Shown one piece after another: positions 7,903-14,698 of a stretch of 19,929 bases of DNA. A program made the translations under genes and the position numbers. This stretch comes from an uncultured beta proteobacterium. GTDB lineage: Bacteria > Pseudomonadota > Gammaproteobacteria > Burkholderiales > Burkholderiaceae_C. The notes below the pieces were generated by a model, which ran no database searches, was not told where the DNA came from, and worked only from the letters and a program-made list of their open reading frames with translations. Every line of letters starts with the position of its first letter. The first letter of the stretch is position 1. The DNA lies in contig CAISIP010000386.1 in assembly GCA_903885415.1 (NCBI GenBank), positions 1 to 19,929 on the forward strand, in the 5' to 3' direction.

Positions 7903-8547
7903 ATGACCACTGCACCAAACTACCTGAAGCCGGACCTGCCTCCAGCGTTGCGGGTGGTGACAATGCCAGTGATCGACGCCGATTCCCGAGCCCTGCAGGG
8001 CTACGGCTTGCTGATTGCAGATCCAGCGCAGTGCCAGGTCGAGATTGTCCGATGGCCGGCCGGCGGATGGCGCAAGGTGGACGAAGATACCGGCGACGAG
8101 GCGGGAACCACCGAGGGCGTATTCATCAGCGAGTGGCAGGGCGACGTACTGTACGGTCGCAACGAGGCGGTCGGCGGACACTACATCCTGGCCTACGCGC
8201 AGTTACCGGAAAATTCCGATCCAGGCCACCACCGCGATCCGCATCGCATGCTGCTGTGGCATGCCAATTACCACCCCGACGGGGGCCAACTGTTCTTCCC
8301 GTTGGAGCGTCGGCCATTCATGGTGCCCCTCGCACTGGCAGGCGACGATGTTAGGCCCGAGGATTTCGTCTGTTTCCGCTTCGACGGCAGCCACGGACTG
8401 TACATCCACCCCAATATTTGGCACGAGGGCGTGTTCGGTTTTTCCGGAACCCAGCGCTTCTTTGACAAGCAGGGCGCGGTGCACGCCAGGGTGTCGGTAG
8501 ATTTCGCGCGTGAATTTGGCTGCCTGCTGGGTGCACCCTTAGGCTGA
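7903..8547 (+). CDS. Ureidoglycolate lyase (AllA)-like cupin protein
   Basis: The 214-residue soluble protein resembles the AllA/ureidoglycolate lyase group of cupins. The best evidence is the second half: NYHPDGGQLFFP (about 122-133, with H124), RPFMVPLA (about 137-144), then FDGSHGLYIHPNIWHEGVF (about 160-178, with H169 and H174). This resembles the AllA core in which a YHRGTWHH-like strand supplies metal or substrate ligands. AllA cleaves ureidoglycolate to glyoxylate and urea in allantoin breakdown. No allantoinase, allantoicase or urease gene is in the window, so the substrate could differ. The frame is open from 7783, but the ATG at 7903 starts just before the conserved region; no clear ribosome binding site precedes either start. 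Confidence 0.6.
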   Translation: MTTAPNYLKPDLPPALRVVTMPVIDADSRALQGYGLLIADPAQCQVEIVRWPAGGWRKVDEDTGDEAGTTEGVFISEWQGDVLYGRNEAVGGHYILAYAQLPENSDPGHHRDPHRMLLWHANYHPDGGQLFFPLERRPFMVPLALAGDDVRPEDFVCFRFDGSHGLYIHPNIWHEGVFGFSGTQRFFDKQGAVHARVSVDFAREFGCLLGAPLG

Positions 8548-8745
8548 ACAGAACAATGTCCGGGAATCTTCGAAACAATTGAATTTGCCTTTGCAATCGA
8601 CGCCGATGGCCGATCCAGACGGCATAAACTTGGCTTTCAAGCGGCGTCAGGGCCGAGGATTTCCACTTTTGGAGATGGTTAGGCCGAGCGCAACGGGCTT
8701 GCGCCGCCACAGCCATAAACTGCCATCGAACTTCAGGAAATGAGC

Positions 8746-9555
8746 ATGAAAACCAAATACGCATTCCGACTAAAGCTACTCGCCGCCGCATTGATGGGAA
8801 TGGGCGCAACGGCTTGGGCAGAAATCAAGGAGCATCCGGTGAGCTACCGGGATGGCGACACGGTGATGAGGGGCTTCGTTGTCTACGACGATGCCGTTGC
8901 CGCGAAGCGCCCAGGCGTCATCGTCGTGCACGAGTGGTGGGGCATCACCAAGCATGTGCACACCGAGGCACGCAAGTTGGCAGGCGATGGTTATACCGCC
9001 TTTATTGCCGACATGTACGGAGATGGAAAGACTGCGGACAATCCCAAGGATGCCGGCGCACTTTCGGGCGGGGTACGCGGCAATCCGAAGGCGATGCTGT
9101 CGCGATTCGAGGCTGCGATGGCTGCTCTGTCGCAGCATGCTTCGGTCGATGCATCGAAAATCGGCGCTGCAGGATTTTGTTTCGGTGGCTCGGTCGTTCT
9201 TGACGCGGCACGCGCAGGACTCGACCTCAAGGGAGTGGCGGCATTCCACGCGGGACTTGCAACGGCTTTGCCGCCTGCCTCGATCGGCAAGCTGAAGTCC
9301 AAAATATTGGTCCTCAACGGCGCTGTCGATCCGTTCATCAAGCCCGAATCCGTTGTCGACTTCAAAAAGGAAATGGCGCAGGCGAGTCCGGACTATCGGT
9401 ACATTGACTATCCTGGCGCTGTGCATGCGTTCACCAATCCCGAGGCTACTGAAAAGGGCCGGCAATTTAACTTGCCATTGGCTTACAACCTGGCCGCAGA
9501 CATACAGTCCAAGGCCGAATCGGCCCTATTTTTCAGCGCCGTCTTCAAGCACTAA
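8746..9555 (+). CDS. Exported dienelactone hydrolase-family protein
   Basis: The 269-residue product is an alpha/beta hydrolase of the dienelactone hydrolase (DLH) type with a Sec signal peptide ending near TAWA (about residue 25). The catalytic triad is visible: C145 in GFCFGG, D195 in NGAVDPF, and H227 in GAVHAFTNP. E63 in VHEWWGI matches the glutamate that activates the cysteine in classical DLH. Export suggests it acts in the periplasm on an external ester or lactone rather than in a cytoplasmic catechol pathway. The second ATG (8746) is chosen because AGGAA lies six bases before it and overlaps no start; the ATG at 8740 directly abuts that site. A 198-base gap upstream probably holds its promoter. 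Confidence 0.85.
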   Translation: MKTKYAFRLKLLAAALMGMGATAWAEIKEHPVSYRDGDTVMRGFVVYDDAVAAKRPGVIVVHEWWGITKHVHTEARKLAGDGYTAFIADMYGDGKTADNPKDAGALSGGVRGNPKAMLSRFEAAMAALSQHASVDASKIGAAGFCFGGSVVLDAARAGLDLKGVAAFHAGLATALPPASIGKLKSKILVLNGAVDPFIKPESVVDFKKEMAQASPDYRYIDYPGAVHAFTNPEATEKGRQFNLPLAYNLAADIQSKAESALFFSAVFKH

Positions 9556-9620
9556 CGGCCAGCAGGCCACGCGGTGCGGCGTTCCGGGATGGAGCGGCTA
9601 TTCGGTCAAAAACAAGGGGA

Positions 9621-9639
9621 TTTCCGTCGATGGCGGAAA
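9621..9639 (+). terminator. Possible weak hairpin terminator after the DLH gene
   Basis: TTTCCG (9621-9626) and CGGAAA (9634-9639) form a six-pair stem with a seven-base loop. The only T run comes about eight bases after the stem, too far for a classical terminator, so this is tentative. Confidence 0.2.
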
Positions 9640-9668
9640 ATTAGCAGTTTTTGGCGTATCGTCAGAGC

Positions 9669-10010
9669 ATGAATGAAATGCCTTCTGATGTATTGCGGCT
9701 TCTGACGTTGCTGGTTGATTCCGGACCGATGAGCGGAAAGAGTCTGTTTGAGTTGGTCGGTTTCCAACATGTCAATGGAAAGCTGGACCGACTGGTTCGC
9801 GAGGGTTTCGCCGCCGGCGCGCTGGTGGCAGGCTCGCGACTGCGGGAATTCAGCGCTACCGAAAAGGGACTCCGCGTGGTCGCGGCGTCCAAGGGGGTTC
9901 GGGCCTCTGGCAAAGTCATTTCGCCCGGGGGTACCTACCGTTCGGATGCTCCGCCAACCTGGCGGCCGGGTCAGGACGATTTCATGGCTGTGAAATCGCG
10001 CTACGACTAG
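9669..10010 (+). CDS. Small winged-helix-like protein, unknown role
   Basis: The 113-residue basic product looks like a small winged-helix domain. Residues 1-70 read as helix (SDVLRLLTLLVDSG), helix (GKSLFELVGF), probable recognition helix (NGKLDRLVREGFAAGALV) and a wing strand (SRLREFSATEKGLRVV), the usual order in MarR/PadR-like folds. The C-terminal tail is polar and ends APPTWRPGQDDF then a short charged end. A TTG at 9651 opens the frame, but the ATG at 9669 begins at the first predicted helix; neither has a strong binding site. It sits between the DLH gene and the second Bug gene in the same direction, so it might regulate one of them, but nothing in the sequence proves that. Confidence 0.55.
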   Translation: MNEMPSDVLRLLTLLVDSGPMSGKSLFELVGFQHVNGKLDRLVREGFAAGALVAGSRLREFSATEKGLRVVAASKGVRASGKVISPGGTYRSDAPPTWRPGQDDFMAVKSRYD

Positions 10011-10072
10011 CCACGATAATTGGCCAGCGGGGCCGAGCGCTAGAGTCCCTATCTAACCGGTCGAGGAAGAAC

Positions 10073-11044
10073 ATGAAACGCAGAACCCTGCTGCAAGGAT
10101 TCGGTACGCTGGCGTTGATGCCGTCCATGGCGCCCGCACAGGACAAGTATCCCAGCAAGCCGATTACCTGGATCTGTCCCTACGCGGCAGGCGGCAACGC
10201 CGACAGCCGTTCGCGTCAGGTCGCGAAAGCCATGGGTGCGATCATGGGTCAGCCAATCATCATCGACAACAAAGCGGGCGCTGGCGGAAACATTGGAACC
10301 GAGGTCATCGCGCGCGGCAAGCCCGACGGTTATCTGGTCGGCATGGGAAATTTCGCTCCGTTGGCGGTCAATCACGCATTGTTCAAGAAGCTCAATTTCG
10401 ATCCGACCAACGACATAGTGCCGATCGCGCTGATCGAGAAGGGCCCGCTGATCCTGATGGTTCGTAACGAGTCACCCTACAAGACGATCAAGGACATTGT
10501 GGCGGCTGCAAAGGCAGCGCCTGGAAAGCTGAGCTACGCGTCGGGCGGTATCGGTGGCTCCCACCACCTCAGTGGCGCGCTGTTGGAGAGCGCTGCCGCC
10601 ATAGACATGATTCACGCCCCCTACAAGAGCGGAGCTGCCGGCGCGACGGACCTGATGGGAGGCCAAGTCGACATGATGTTCGAGCAGATGTACGCTGCGA
10701 TGCCATCCATCAAGGGAGGTCGCCTGCGTGCAATTGCCATCACCAGCAAATCGCGCTCGCCGCTGCTGCCAGAGATACCCACGATGGCGGAGCTGGGCTA
10801 TCCGGCAGTCGAGGTGCAGAACTGGCAGGGACTGGTGGGCCCCAAGGGACTGCCTGTCGAGGTGATCCGGGCGCTCAATACCGCATGCAACCAAGCGCTC
10901 CAGAGCGCCGAGGTTAAGGAGAAAATCCTCAGCCAGGGCAACGAGTTGGGCGGAGGCACGCCCGAGCAGTTTGCCGCGTTGATTCGCAGCGAGTCACCGC
11001 GATGGGGAAAAATAGTGCGCGATGCGAAAATCGAACCCGAGTGA
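10073..11044 (+). CDS. Bug/TctC-family periplasmic solute-binding protein (second of two)
   Basis: The 323-residue product is a second Bug receptor of the TTT class, clearly diverged from the first. Its leader begins MKRRTLLQGFGTLAL, a twin-arginine-like pattern, so it may be exported folded by Tat, unlike the Sec-type leader of the first copy. The mature part shows YPSKPITWICPYAAGGNAD, the IIDNKAGAGGNIGTE loop, and HAPYKSGAAGATDLMGGQV, all hallmarks of the family. GAGGAAG lies about six bases before the ATG. No transporter membrane subunit adjoins it. The ligand is unknown. The two receptors are 2.5 kb apart with unrelated genes between, so they are probably not a simple recent tandem copy. 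Confidence 0.9.
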   Translation: MKRRTLLQGFGTLALMPSMAPAQDKYPSKPITWICPYAAGGNADSRSRQVAKAMGAIMGQPIIIDNKAGAGGNIGTEVIARGKPDGYLVGMGNFAPLAVNHALFKKLNFDPTNDIVPIALIEKGPLILMVRNESPYKTIKDIVAAAKAAPGKLSYASGGIGGSHHLSGALLESAAAIDMIHAPYKSGAAGATDLMGGQVDMMFEQMYAAMPSIKGGRLRAIAITSKSRSPLLPEIPTMAELGYPAVEVQNWQGLVGPKGLPVEVIRALNTACNQALQSAEVKEKILSQGNELGGGTPEQFAALIRSESPRWGKIVRDAKIEPE

Positions 11045-11099
11045 GCCAGCAGTCGGGGTGCTTCGATGCGTTCAGTGCGGGCCACCCGGTCGTTTCGCA

Positions 11100-11121
11100 G
11101 GCGCTGTAATCGTTCAGCGCC
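11100..11121. repeat. Hairpin between converging genes
   Basis: GGCGCTG (11100-11106) and CAGCGCC (11115-11121) are perfect reverse complements around an eight-base loop. The right arm overlaps the stop codon of the glycine-zipper gene. It could end transcription from both sides, but no T run follows either arm. Confidence 0.3.
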
Positions 11122-11587
11122 GTGGCAGCATGGGCGTGATCTGAAGCTGGATGGTGGGGCCGGGGTCGCTGGGCATTTGGACTGAATACTGCTTGCCTAA
11201 GAATTCATAGGTCACGTTGTAGCCCATGGTCCGGTTTTCATAAAAAATTTGCGTGCTGCATTGCTGCATATTTTGCAGCTGCGAAGAGGGTGCCCCCTCA
11301 ATTTTGTCGCCTAGCACTGCGCCGCCGAGCAGGCCGAGTACGGTCGCTGCGGTCTGTCCCGACCCCCTGCCTACCGAGTTTCCGATTGCCCCGCCCGCGA
11401 TCGCCCCCATGGCCGCGCCGGCTCCCGATTTTTGCGGCTGCACCATGACCTGCTCGTTGCTGCACACCCTCCTGGGAACTTGCACCTGGTGGATAACCGG
11501 TATGGCAGAAGTCACCGTACCGATTTCCTGCGCAAGGCCCAGACCCGAGGAGGCCATCGCGGTCCATATCAAAATTGTTTTTTTCAT
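11114..11587 (-). CDS. Glycine-zipper outer-membrane-type protein
   Basis: The 157-residue product has a signal peptide (MKKTILIWTAMASSGLGLAQ) followed by a short strand region with C42 and a glycine zipper at about 55-94, where GAGAAMGAIAGGAIGN and LGLLGGAVLGD repeat glycine at four-residue spacing. This is the layout of the 17-kDa surface antigen and SlyB-like envelope proteins, which form a helical hairpin in or near the outer membrane. The C-terminal domain has C110 and a YEFLGKQY strand. No lipobox cysteine is seen near the cleavage site, so it is probably not a lipoprotein. The start at 11587 has GGGAG about six bases ahead; the longer open frame to 11824 overlaps the caspase gene. It lies downstream of that gene across a 157-base gap. 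Confidence 0.82.
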   Translation of the reverse strand: MKKTILIWTAMASSGLGLAQEIGTVTSAIPVIHQVQVPRRVCSNEQVMVQPQKSGAGAAMGAIAGGAIGNSVGRGSGQTAATVLGLLGGAVLGDKIEGAPSSQLQNMQQCSTQIFYENRTMGYNVTYEFLGKQYSVQMPSDPGPTIQLQITPMLPRR

Positions 11588-11652
11588 CGACTTCTCCCAA
11601 AGAATAGTTTCAATTTTAATGCTGCACATCTCGGCGGACGATGTCGGCTCGG

Positions 11653-11662
11653 CAAACGTTTG
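11653..11662. promoter_or_regulatory. LacI-family-like palindrome upstream of the glycine-zipper gene
   Basis: CAAACGTTTG is a perfect 10-base palindrome, flanked by G and T so that GCAAACGTTTGT matches the core of PurR-type LacI-family operators. It lies 66 bases ahead of the glycine-zipper start. A perfect 10-base palindrome is expected by chance about once per kilobase, so this is only a candidate. Confidence 0.2.
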
Positions 11663-11733
11663 TAAAGATCGCTCTAAATGGGCCGTCGAGGCATGAAACG
11701 CGGCTAGGACTGGCCCGACGCCACGCTGCGTGC

Positions 11734-11745
11734 ATCTGTACAGAT
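11734..11745. repeat. 12-base palindrome at the caspase gene stop
   Basis: ATCTGTACAGAT is a perfect palindrome touching the stop codon of the caspase-like gene. It resembles two CTGT half-sites back to back rather than the spaced LexA box, so no regulator is named. Confidence 0.2.
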
Positions 11746-12602
11746 CAGGTGAACACCTTCTCGCCGAGCGAGTCGCTGGTGCCCTCCAACTGGCCCACCT
11801 GGCTGTAGCCCATTCCCCGCACATTGACGCTTATCTGTGCGTCCAACCGCCGCCTGGTGATGGAGAGTCCGGCGCCGCGCAGCGCCTTGCAGTAGTTGTA
11901 GCTAAAAACACCGCGCCAGATCCCGGCGATCATGGCCTCGGCCGAGGTCTGGTTGTCGCGGCAGCCCGACCAGAGTACATGGTTGAGCCCCGGTACAAGC
12001 ACGGCGTCGCGTGCGCCTTCCTTTGGACGTCCGCGCAGCAAGCCCCGTTGCGCGAGTGTCGGATCAGCGTCCAGGAAGAATCCCCAGTCGACGGGGGGCT
12101 CTAGGTACCGGTACGCGATGCACGGCTCAGTTGGCATGGCCATATCGGAAGTGGCACGGGTCGCCGTTCCCGAGAAGCAGGAGTCCAGTATCAGGTCGAT
12201 ATTGACCCCGGCCGGTAACACAGCCAGCAAGGCACGCAAGTCGTCGTCCTTGATCATCCCGGCGCTCGCGTAGTCGTGCGGACAAATCGCTTCATCCCGT
12301 CGATCGATTTCGTCGCCGCTGACGTCGACAACCTGCGAGCCGTGGCCCGAGTAGTGAAAGACCAGCATGTCGCCCTTCTTGGCGCCCGAGGTCAGCCACT
12401 TGAAGCCGCTGATGATCGACGCGCGGGTCGCCCGCGTGTCGGTGAGTATGCGCATCGTCGAAGGTGCGGGCGACACCACGCCGAGAACGCTAAGCGTGTT
12501 GGCCATATCGCGGACATCGTTCACACATCCGCGCAGATCGGGCCCGCCTGCGCCTGCGGGCGCGTAATCGTTGATGCCTACCAGCAATGCCTTCTTTGTC
12601 AT
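11745..12602 (-). CDS. Metacaspase-type caspase family protease
   Basis: The 285-residue product is a complete caspase-fold (peptidase C14) protein of the metacaspase kind. It starts with the first strand KKALLVGINDY, then LRGCVNDVRDM (about 24-33). The catalytic dyad is H87 in YSGHGSQ and C142 in LDSCFSGTA. GDEIDRRDEAICPHD (about 96-110) carries the acidic residues that give metacaspases arginine or lysine specificity rather than aspartate. WSGCRDNQTSAEA with a later GVFSYNYCKAL is the p10-like part. There is no signal peptide and no fused effector or sensor domain. The start at 12602 has GGAG eight bases ahead; an alternative at 12623 lies upstream of it. Bacterial metacaspases have been linked to stress or death responses, but the role here is open. 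Confidence 0.9.
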   Translation of the reverse strand: MTKKALLVGINDYAPAGAGGPDLRGCVNDVRDMANTLSVLGVVSPAPSTMRILTDTRATRASIISGFKWLTSGAKKGDMLVFHYSGHGSQVVDVSGDEIDRRDEAICPHDYASAGMIKDDDLRALLAVLPAGVNIDLILDSCFSGTATRATSDMAMPTEPCIAYRYLEPPVDWGFFLDADPTLAQRGLLRGRPKEGARDAVLVPGLNHVLWSGCRDNQTSAEAMIAGIWRGVFSYNYCKALRGAGLSITRRRLDAQISVNVRGMGYSQVGQLEGTSDSLGEKVFT

Positions 12603-12916
12603 GGTGAGATCTCCATTTGTCAAGGGGAATGACCGCGAGGTGCTGCATCGGCCCCGCTGCTGCGGCCTGAAAGCAGGAGGGAAAAAATCGCGGTCCCTTG
12701 GCGCTATCCAGCGCGTCCACCGTGATCGTTGCAGGCGGAAGTGTGGGGCGGTCGCCCGGGCCGCGCTTGAGAAATGGCAAGCTGTCCAGGGCGCAACGTC
12801 GCAGTGGCATCGCGCGCCATCCGCCGTGATACTCCAAGATAGGATGCGCCGGCCGCAGGTGGGCGCTCCCAGGCCGGTGGCGCTGCGGCCAGCGCGTCGC
12901 GAAACTTGGGGCTTAC
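12603..12916. other. 314-base intergenic region, no gene recognised
   Basis: This gap lies between the 3-hydroxybutyrate dehydrogenase stop and the caspase start, both on the minus strand. It must hold the caspase promoter or leader. GCGCTG (12880-12885) and CAGCGC (12890-12895) form a small GC-rich hairpin near the dehydrogenase stop that could help end transcription, but it has no T run. An open frame crosses the gap on the minus strand from a TTG but looks non-coding. No clear -10 and -35 pair was found. Confidence 0.4.
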
Positions 12917-13687
12917 TTACTGGGCGGCCCAGCCACCGTCCATGTTCCAGGCGACTCCGCGCACGTTGTTGGCGGCGGCGGAGCAGAAAAAGACAGCGAG
13001 CGCGCCGAGTTCCTCGGGCGTCGTGAACTGCAGGGAGGGCTCCTTCTCGCTGAGCAGTTGGCGCGTCGCTTCGTCTTTGGATATACCGAGAGTCGCCGCC
13101 TTGGCGTCGACCTGTTTTTGCACCAACGGGGTCAGCACCCAGCCCGGACAGATCGCGTTGCAGGTGACGCCACCGGTCGCGTTTTCCAGCGCAGTGACCT
13201 TGGTCAGGCCGACCAGTCCGTGCTTGGCCGCCACATAGGCGGACTTTTCCGCCGAGGCGACCAGACCATGGACCGATGCCACATTGATGATGCGGCCCCA
13301 GCCGGCCGCCTGCATCGCCGGCAGCGCCAGCCTTGTGGTGTGAAACGCGCTTGACAGATTGATGGCGATGACGGCATCCCAGCGCTCGGGCGGGAAATCT
13401 TCAATGCGCGCCACATGCTGGATCCCGGCGTTGTTCACCAGTATGTCGATACCACCGAACTGCTGCGTGGCGTATTGCATCATGGCGCCTATTTCGTCTG
13501 GGCGGCTCATGTCGGCACCGTGGTAGGTGACTGGAACGCCGCAAGCGCGTATGGCCGCCTGGGGTCCCTCCAGGTCGCCAAAGCCGTTGAGGACGATGCG
13601 CGCGCCCTGCTTGGCCAGCGCCAACGCGATACCCAATCCGATGCCACTGGTGGAGCCGGTGACGAGGGCGGTTTTTCCTTTGAGCAT
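12917..13687 (-). CDS. hbdH: 3-hydroxybutyrate dehydrogenase (SDR family)
   Basis: The 256-residue protein is a classical short-chain dehydrogenase and the best match is D-3-hydroxybutyrate dehydrogenase, which converts 3-hydroxybutyrate to acetoacetate with NAD during PHB use. The cofactor loop TGSTSGIG is at 10-17, NNAG at 85-88, and the catalytic set is N110, S138, Y151 and K155. The stretch NNAGIQHVARIEDFP and the SVHGLVAS loop are typical of this enzyme rather than of generic acyl-carrier reductases. The ending RGVAWNMDGGWAAQ also fits. AAGGAAA lies about eight bases before the ATG. It diverges from the alpha/beta hydrolase across 82 bases, which must carry both promoters. Substrate is inferred from family. 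Confidence 0.88.
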   Translation of the reverse strand: MLKGKTALVTGSTSGIGLGIALALAKQGARIVLNGFGDLEGPQAAIRACGVPVTYHGADMSRPDEIGAMMQYATQQFGGIDILVNNAGIQHVARIEDFPPERWDAVIAINLSSAFHTTRLALPAMQAAGWGRIINVASVHGLVASAEKSAYVAAKHGLVGLTKVTALENATGGVTCNAICPGWVLTPLVQKQVDAKAATLGISKDEATRQLLSEKEPSLQFTTPEELGALAVFFCSAAANNVRGVAWNMDGGWAAQ

Positions 13688-13769
13688 GATGGATTTCCTT
13701 TTGATTTACGATCGATTGGCGCGATTATCCAATTCCCTGTCCGGCAATCCCGGGCTAAGGCTCGAATCC

Positions 13770-14684
13770 ATGACCGAACCCCAACTCCTTTTTGTGCCGT
13801 GTCCGGACGCTGGCTCGGGCCACCGCATGGCCTACTGGCTATGGGGTGACCCGGCCGCCGCGCATTTGGTCGTCTGCGTACACGGACTGACCCGACAGGG
13901 CCGCGACTTCGACACGCTCGCCCGTGCACTGTGCGCCCGGTCGAAACGGCCGATCCGCATCGTCTGCCCCGATGTGCCGGGCCGCGGCCGCAGCGACTGG
14001 CTCAGCGATCCAGCGGCCTACCAGGTACCCAGCTATGCTGCCGACATGCTGGTTCTGTTGGCGCACCTTCGCCCGACCGATTTTGACTGGGTGGGTACCA
14101 GCATGGGGGGGCTGATTGGTCTGGTGGTCTGTGGCCAGGGCGGCCTGCCGCTGCCCGCTCCGGTGCGACGGTTGGTGCTCAACGACGTCGGACCGGTGAT
14201 CCAATGGCAAGCCCTGGAGCGCATCGGCAGCTACCTCGGAAAGACCGGCAGTTTCGAGTCGCTGACGGCGGCTGCCGATGCCATGCGATCCATCTCGGCG
14301 GGTTTTGGGCCGCACACGGACCCGCAGTGGCTGGAGCTGTCGCGCCATATGGTCAGGCCGCTATCCGGGCCGGATGGACGCCCGCCAGAGCATGGCATGC
14401 TCACCTTGCACTACGACCCCGCGATCGCCCAGGCCTTTCGCACACTGAGCCCGGAGTCTGCAGCCCGGGATGAGGCGGTACTCTGGCGCCTGTATGACAA
14501 CGTCAGCGCCGCAACGCTGCTGACACGCGGCGAGCAGTCGGACCTTCTGGCGCGCGACACCGCGCTTGAGATGACACGGCGCGGTCCTCACGCGAGGCTG
14601 GTCGAGTTCGCCGGTGTGGGACACGCGCCCACCTTCGTCGCCGACGACCAGGTTGACGCCGTTGTCGATTTTCTGCTGGGCTGA
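13770..14684 (+). CDS. Alpha/beta hydrolase, substrate unknown
   Basis: The 304-residue cytoplasmic protein has a full alpha/beta hydrolase fold. The oxyanion strand VCVHGLTRQGRDFD is near 35-48, the nucleophile is S111 in GTSMGG, and D258 in RGEQSDLL and H285 in GVGHAPTF complete the triad. A frame open from 13527 overlaps the divergent dehydrogenase gene, so the ATG at 13770 is used; a weak AAGG precedes it. It ends 14 bases before relA on the same strand and very likely shares its transcript. Because the divergent partner is a PHB-related dehydrogenase, an ester or lactone of a hydroxyacid is a tempting substrate, but nothing in the sequence proves it, and it lacks the lipase-box features of PHB depolymerases. 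Confidence 0.85.
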   Translation: MTEPQLLFVPCPDAGSGHRMAYWLWGDPAAAHLVVCVHGLTRQGRDFDTLARALCARSKRPIRIVCPDVPGRGRSDWLSDPAAYQVPSYAADMLVLLAHLRPTDFDWVGTSMGGLIGLVVCGQGGLPLPAPVRRLVLNDVGPVIQWQALERIGSYLGKTGSFESLTAAADAMRSISAGFGPHTDPQWLELSRHMVRPLSGPDGRPPEHGMLTLHYDPAIAQAFRTLSPESAARDEAVLWRLYDNVSAATLLTRGEQSDLLARDTALEMTRRGPHARLVEFAGVGHAPTFVADDQVDAVVDFLLG

Positions 14685-14698
14685 GTCCTGCCCGAGTC

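Noticed and set aside
12490..12837. Minus-strand open frame crossing the gap upstream of the caspase gene
   Set aside because: It needs a TTG start, overlaps the caspase gene by over 100 bases, turns into an arginine-rich shadow there, and has no recognisable motif.
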